From NCBI RefSeq assembly GCF_015706575.1, contig NW_024037071.1, positions 11,521,774 through 11,585,773 on the forward strand: a DNA stretch of 64,000 nt, given 5' to 3'. The position numbers and the translations under genes are program-made. The notes under the pieces are model-generated. The model saw only the letters and a list, made by a program, of their open reading frames with translations, had not been told where the DNA came from and searched no databases. Positions 50,401 through 56,400 of this stretch are shown one piece after another; position 1 is the stretch's first letter; every line of letters starts with the position of its first letter. Origin of the DNA: Patiria miniata (lineage: Eukaryota; Echinodermata; Asteroidea; Valvatida; Asterinidae).

Positions 50401-53400
50401 TTCTCAAATTACGACCGTGCAACTGCCGACTGGTTTTGTGCTGGAGGGTCACATATTATACATGGAAAGTCTCTCATCTGGAACTCAGAAAATCACATAT
50501 TGTCCAGAAAATAAAGATATTAATCCTGCTTTGGTTTCTTTTACATTGCGGATAATATTTCTGGAAATATATAGTTTGGTAATTGTCAAATTTTCTACGA
50601 AAATGTCACAGTCTTTTTACATATAACAACAGATTCTTCCATAGCGCATTTCAGGACTGTAAGAGCTCTCAATGTGCTATACATCCCTGTGTTTTGTGGT
50701 GCCTACACTTTCTCTCTCTGTATTTTGTTCCGTAGAGTCTTGTGAATGCAACCATTGCTGCTGCTGATTCAGCGCAGGCTCATCTGGACTCTAGCGGTCC
50801 AACCCTCATAGCACAGGTAAGAAGACTGAAATGCCTAGAGCTGTTGGGTGGAAATGCTGGTAGCAACTAACGATTGGATGGAAAATATGGAGCGTCTTCA
50901 AGCAGTGTCATACCTCTTGATGACAAAATTATCACTAAAAATAACAATACATCACATAGGGTGAATTACGGGTGGACGTTGACATTCACCAATCATTTTA
51001 CCATATTTGCTCAAATGCAAACATGAATTTATTGAGTTGAGTTAGTTTTGATTTATGTTATAAATCTGAATTGGTTTTGAATTCAATGTCCATCTATAAT
51101 ATGTGGTATTTGCTTGGTTTGGGCACGTTCAGCCTTACCTGAGCCAAATATCACGGCGCTGCTAAGAACACAATTTTCTGCTAACAGAGCCTTTTCCATG
51201 GAGAATGTAAGCAGTAAACACGGCAAAAACATGTTAAACCCAGAGGAAAAAGTGGTTTAAATCAATGACTTAACAATAGAAATCCCTATGTGCACGTGCA
51301 ACCGTTAGCACATCCACACCATGAAATAGTGCTTAAGGTTAGCACAATTTTCTGCTACAGTAAGCACAACTTTTCTGCTAACTGTTAAGCAACGGCATGA
51401 ATTTAGGCCCTGATGCTCACCATTACCATGCTTAGCTCTGCACAATACAAAGCTTGCAGTCTTACCTGTCATTCCTACAGCACGTGTGCATGCCATACTG
51501 CTATAAGTGATAACATACATTTACAATGGACCTTATGCATTGCAGGTGTCTCGGAGGCTATTGTTTGTAATGCACGAAAGGGTTACTCATGCCTTTCCTA
51601 TGGCAATAAGAAACCAATTCCTCCGACTCCATTGAAGTCTATGAGATTTCACATGGAAAAAAGTGAAACATGAACGCATTGTGCCAGTGCTTATCACTCA
51701 AAGACACTTTGGGTTTCGGCACACTCAGAATATAATTAATAATGCATAGTTTGTGCAATGCGCATTTGAACCAGTGTGCACTTGCGGTGTGCCTCCCTCA
51801 CTGGAACTCTCATGAGTGGTGAAGAGGCATCATCTACTCTCATTGCATGGAGTCTGTAGCTTTGATAAATGTCCCTTTTCTTCAATTTGGGATGTAAGTC
51901 TGCCTGCAATTGTCTGATTTCTAAGAAGATAAAAGCGAAATGCAGTCCTGGTTGAAGAGAAATCTAGAGTTTTGGATAACACATCTGTTTGGAACTTTGT
52001 ATTTGATTTTCATTTGCAGGAAGTCGGAGACTATGAAAATCGGATCTTGGGCTACCCTGACCAGTTTGTCACCTATGCCTTCAACCAGGTACTTTATTCT
52101 TGTTTTGTTTCAGTTTATTTGTTTTTATTCTAAAGGTTATTAAAAAAAACTATGCAATATTATGTGGACATATCAATCTTGTTTTAATTAAACAAAGACC
52201 CAAAATAAGCATTTCCTTAAATGTTTTTCCTGGGTTTTTTTTTCAAATGGTTTAATTCTAACAGCTGTAGAAATTAACCATTAGAAATAAAAGAAAACTC
52301 AGAAAAAAAAAACATTCAAGGAAATGCATAAGATCTTCAAGAATAAATTCTTTTGATTTGATTATCTCTTGTACTGATATGAATCAATTTGTGTATTGCA
52401 GCTTGAGAATGAGATTGGGAAATGCCGCCCAGTGTACAATCTCTGGACCTCACTCATCAACAGCTTCTGTAGAGGAATCCTGGAGTCTGTGGTGAGATGA
52501 GATCTTTTCTTGTTTTTATTTTAGTTGCATGTGCCCAACTAATTATTCCTAGCTGTCAGCAACAAGATTTCTGTTTACAGTGTTGAATATAAATGTCTGC
52601 TCTCCAAACTCCAAACTAGGTGCAGCATTGGTAACAATGTCAGTTTTGGCATAACTTACCATGAGGGTTGTTCTTTTCCGAGTCTGACAAGTGTACTGAA
52701 ATTGGATCTGGTGGTATGGAGATGGTGTTTAAAATCAAAATCAGTTTGATTGTTCCTAATGGTTAAACGGAACCCAAATCAGTTCACTAGTGCTACATGT
52801 AAGTTACAAAGATCGACAAAGTCTGTGAAGTTTGTTGCAAAGCTTTTGAGGCATGTCAGCACTCCATTATACCCAAGGAAGTTTTGTGAATGGATTTTCA
52901 GTGATCGGCAACTATTCATTGTGTCAGCTATATTGTAATAGTTATCCCAAGAGTGCGAGTAGAACAAGGGAGTAATGCAGTGCGTCTGTGTCCCATTTGC
53001 CAGGAGGCTGAAGGCCCAGTGGCCTATGGGACACAGACGCACTATATTCCATGTTCCACTCGCATTCGTGGGATAACAAATTTATCTTCAAGCAAACTTG
53101 ACGCACAGTAAAGATGGAAGGAGCACGCTGTACACAAACTTTTCAACAGTTATCCTATTACACAAGCGCGCAGTAGGAATAGCCCGCACATCTTAGAATA
53201 ACACAGAGTGTGATATGGACCGTGGTATTAGGTATAATATCACACTGTTGTTGCCATGGATCAACCAATCAGGATCGAAGTTTCAAGTTTGCTTACAGAT
53301 AGATTTCATACTTTTTATCACGTTTGGTGTTTGGCTGCCAGGCATGTGTGTGTCCCGTATATATATGTGGTCATAGGTACGGTATATCAGGCAGTGTTTA

Positions 53401-56400
53401 AATATGTAAGCATATCTAAGCTTTTGTGTGTGTGTTTGTTTGGTGTTTGTAGAATGCTTTGTGGCTGATCATGGGCTGGTGCATCTTCTTCCTACTGCCA
53501 GCAACCATCTTTGGAGTCAAGCTGGCCAAGCACTATCGGCGTATGGACCGTGATGATTCCAGTGGGTGAGTAGTAGCTATGATTGCACAGTGTGCAGTGG
53601 GCTCTTTAGCCCTGGGAAAAGCTGGAGTAAAAGTATATGGACTCATGCAATAAAAATGTTACAATTTTCTTGCAGAAGAAGAATGACTAGGTTTGTTCTG
53701 TGAGAGTCAATATGTCAGAGTGTGTGGAATTTTTAAATGTCAAGTCCAAAAGTATTAAAGTTTAAGATGAAAAGATTTGGTGCTTGTATCGGGAAGTGGA
53801 GGCCATCTTGATGATGGTGATACACACTGCATAGACCTTTATTTTCCATGTGATGACTGGCTGGTATATTGTTAACTAGGCTCCTAAAATAGGAATTCGT
53901 CACGGAAAGCACAAATTTGGTCTGTGAAAGTCATGGAAAAGTCATGGAATTTAGTGTGTGCGTGTGTGTGCTCTAACCTTACATACTCTTTGTGGACCTG
54001 TGAACAAAAGAGGTCCACAAGATGCAGGAAGCGTGAACGTTTTGTGGACTTGCACACGTCCACACTAGGTTTCCCCCTCTCTGGAAAACAGGAGGCATTT
54101 TGGGGTTTATCTTTCGCAAAATGAAGGGGAACACTCAAGGAAATCATGACAAAAGAATTGGGTTGAAAGAGTGTTCACAGTGTGAGTAAAATGAGTTTTC
54201 TCTCCGTTTTTTTTAACTTCACGAATACAAAGGAATGCCCACACTAGGTATGGAAGGTAAGACTGTGTGGGTGTGCGTGTTTTTGAAGTACATCGAAGAC
54301 CCACATGTGAAGCATCATCGAATAATTGAGGACAAGAGTCAAATCGAGGAAGACCTCGACTAGAAAACGTGTACATAACCAATGAGAGCTGTTGCAAAGA
54401 AGTTGGAGAACAAACAAAGATCGATAATGAGGAACAATAGAAAATCCTCGATTTACACCATAAACATATCTGTGTGTGTCACTGCATTATGGGGAAGTTT
54501 TTTATTGTTAGGCAAATTAGGACCGAGTTTACGGGGACTTTCTGCTGTCCCCACAGTGTCTTCTGTCCCCATAGTACCAATGGACAACTCGTGTGTAGTC
54601 CCCACAACTACGGAACATGTGTGTGTGCTCTTGTATGGCTTTACGATCGAGGATAGACACACAAAGGGAGAACAAAAGATCCTTTCAGTCCTCGATCGTT
54701 GGGTCTTTTGTTGAAAACGATCCTCGATCGTACGGTTATGTGCTTAGTCTATGGGAGAGTGTTGTATTACAGGGACAAAGGAATAGTATAGAAATTCACG
54801 AGTGCATGTGCGTGTGTGTGATTATTTTAGTTTACAGTTGACTCTTGTTAATTCAAACTCGTTCCGACCTAGCCAAATTGTTTGTTATATCAGAATTTTG
54901 TATTAAGAAGAACATCAGTCCCGTTCATTGTGCACATAAATGTACAGTCGGGACCAAGGCTTTGTGTTTGCCGTAACCAGATTTTTATTAACAGTGTTTG
55001 TACTAAGAGTCGACTGTACACGTACCTCACATTTTGCCTACAAACACTTTGCACTGTGTGCACCCACTGGTCTTGTCTCTTTTTACTCATACCAATATTT
55101 CTTGTACAGGATCTATTCACGTTCACTCACCCTTTTAAATCACAAAAAAAATATTTTGAGGTTGTAGGCATCAGTACAGTATAACCTAAAGAAAACAATG
55201 ATGATGTAAATGAACGTTCCATGCGACCCAAGTAAGTTGATGTTAAAAGGGTGGTGTCATATCATGGGAACAATCACAGTTGCAGGGCATTTGTGTTTTT
55301 TAACACTACTTTTTTTCTTTCTTTTTTCTTTCTGAAATAGTGATGGAGACATGGAAATGATAGTCCAGTAAGTTATTTATTTCATTTATTTGTCCACAAC
55401 AAGAATATTAGATTGTCATACTTGTGATTAAAAAACATTAAATCTGTCTGTTAAAGATGTGAAAGAAAGGAGAACAGACAAAAAGAGTGACGTTCAACAT
55501 CTGAATGTGAAATGCATTGACATGCCCAACCGAACATTCTGTGTTATTTGACTGTGCTTGATAACACAATGAGCACCCTCCCATGTCCTCCATGCGCGTA
55601 TTGCCATATCTTGCTGACTGGCCTCAAAAAGTGCACTGTAACGTACAGCAAAGAATCCAAACCACTCTACTCTTAAAACAAAACGCGGCAAGCCTAGTAA
55701 GGCTGGTCCCAGAGTGCACAACATTCTATCTAGTCGTATCAGAATGGTTATTCACTGGAAGTCTTCTCATGCATGTAGCCTACACAATGGGCCGGGCTTA
55801 GCCCATTCATTGGTATTACTTTTTGGCCAAAATGAGACTTTGGCAAATCTAAGTCAAAAGTGACAGCCAGAGAGACTGTCTATATATCAATAAAACAAAA
55901 ACAAATCCAACTGGAGTAAGATTTTGTAAAATTAATTTTGTTTCCATTTTGCTTGCATAATAGGGATGGACATGGAAGCAATCACTTTTCAAGGTAAGTA
56001 ACCATGACAAGCAGGCAGTGGCTAACATTCACCATAATGGGTGGCCTGGGTGGCTAGTGCGTAAAGTGCTTGCCTCTCACCACTGTAGCCTGGGTTCCAT
56101 TCCCTGCTCGGACCATATGTGACAAGCATTGTGAGTTGATTCTCTCCTGTGCCTCATGGTTTTTTTCTCCGGGCTCTCCGGTTTTCCTCCCTCTGCAAAA
56201 ATTTCATTTTTCGATCTCTGGCTGTGCTCCGTTGTCAGACATGTGTCGTATGGCAGCTGCCTAAGGTGCCTTTACATACCTGAGGCTCGACCACCTTGTA
56301 GATGCATCCATCGCAATTCAGATTGTCACTGAGAGAAACGATGATTAGCCCCCCAAATTATTTTTAAAAACAATGATAACAAATAAAATGTATGCATAAC

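Noticed and set aside
55583..55801. Possible LINE reverse-transcriptase fragment ([19 protein letters not shown])
   Set aside because: Only a vague match to the RIQN.AARLV motif, with no adjoining motifs. Could be a decayed LINE, but not supportable.
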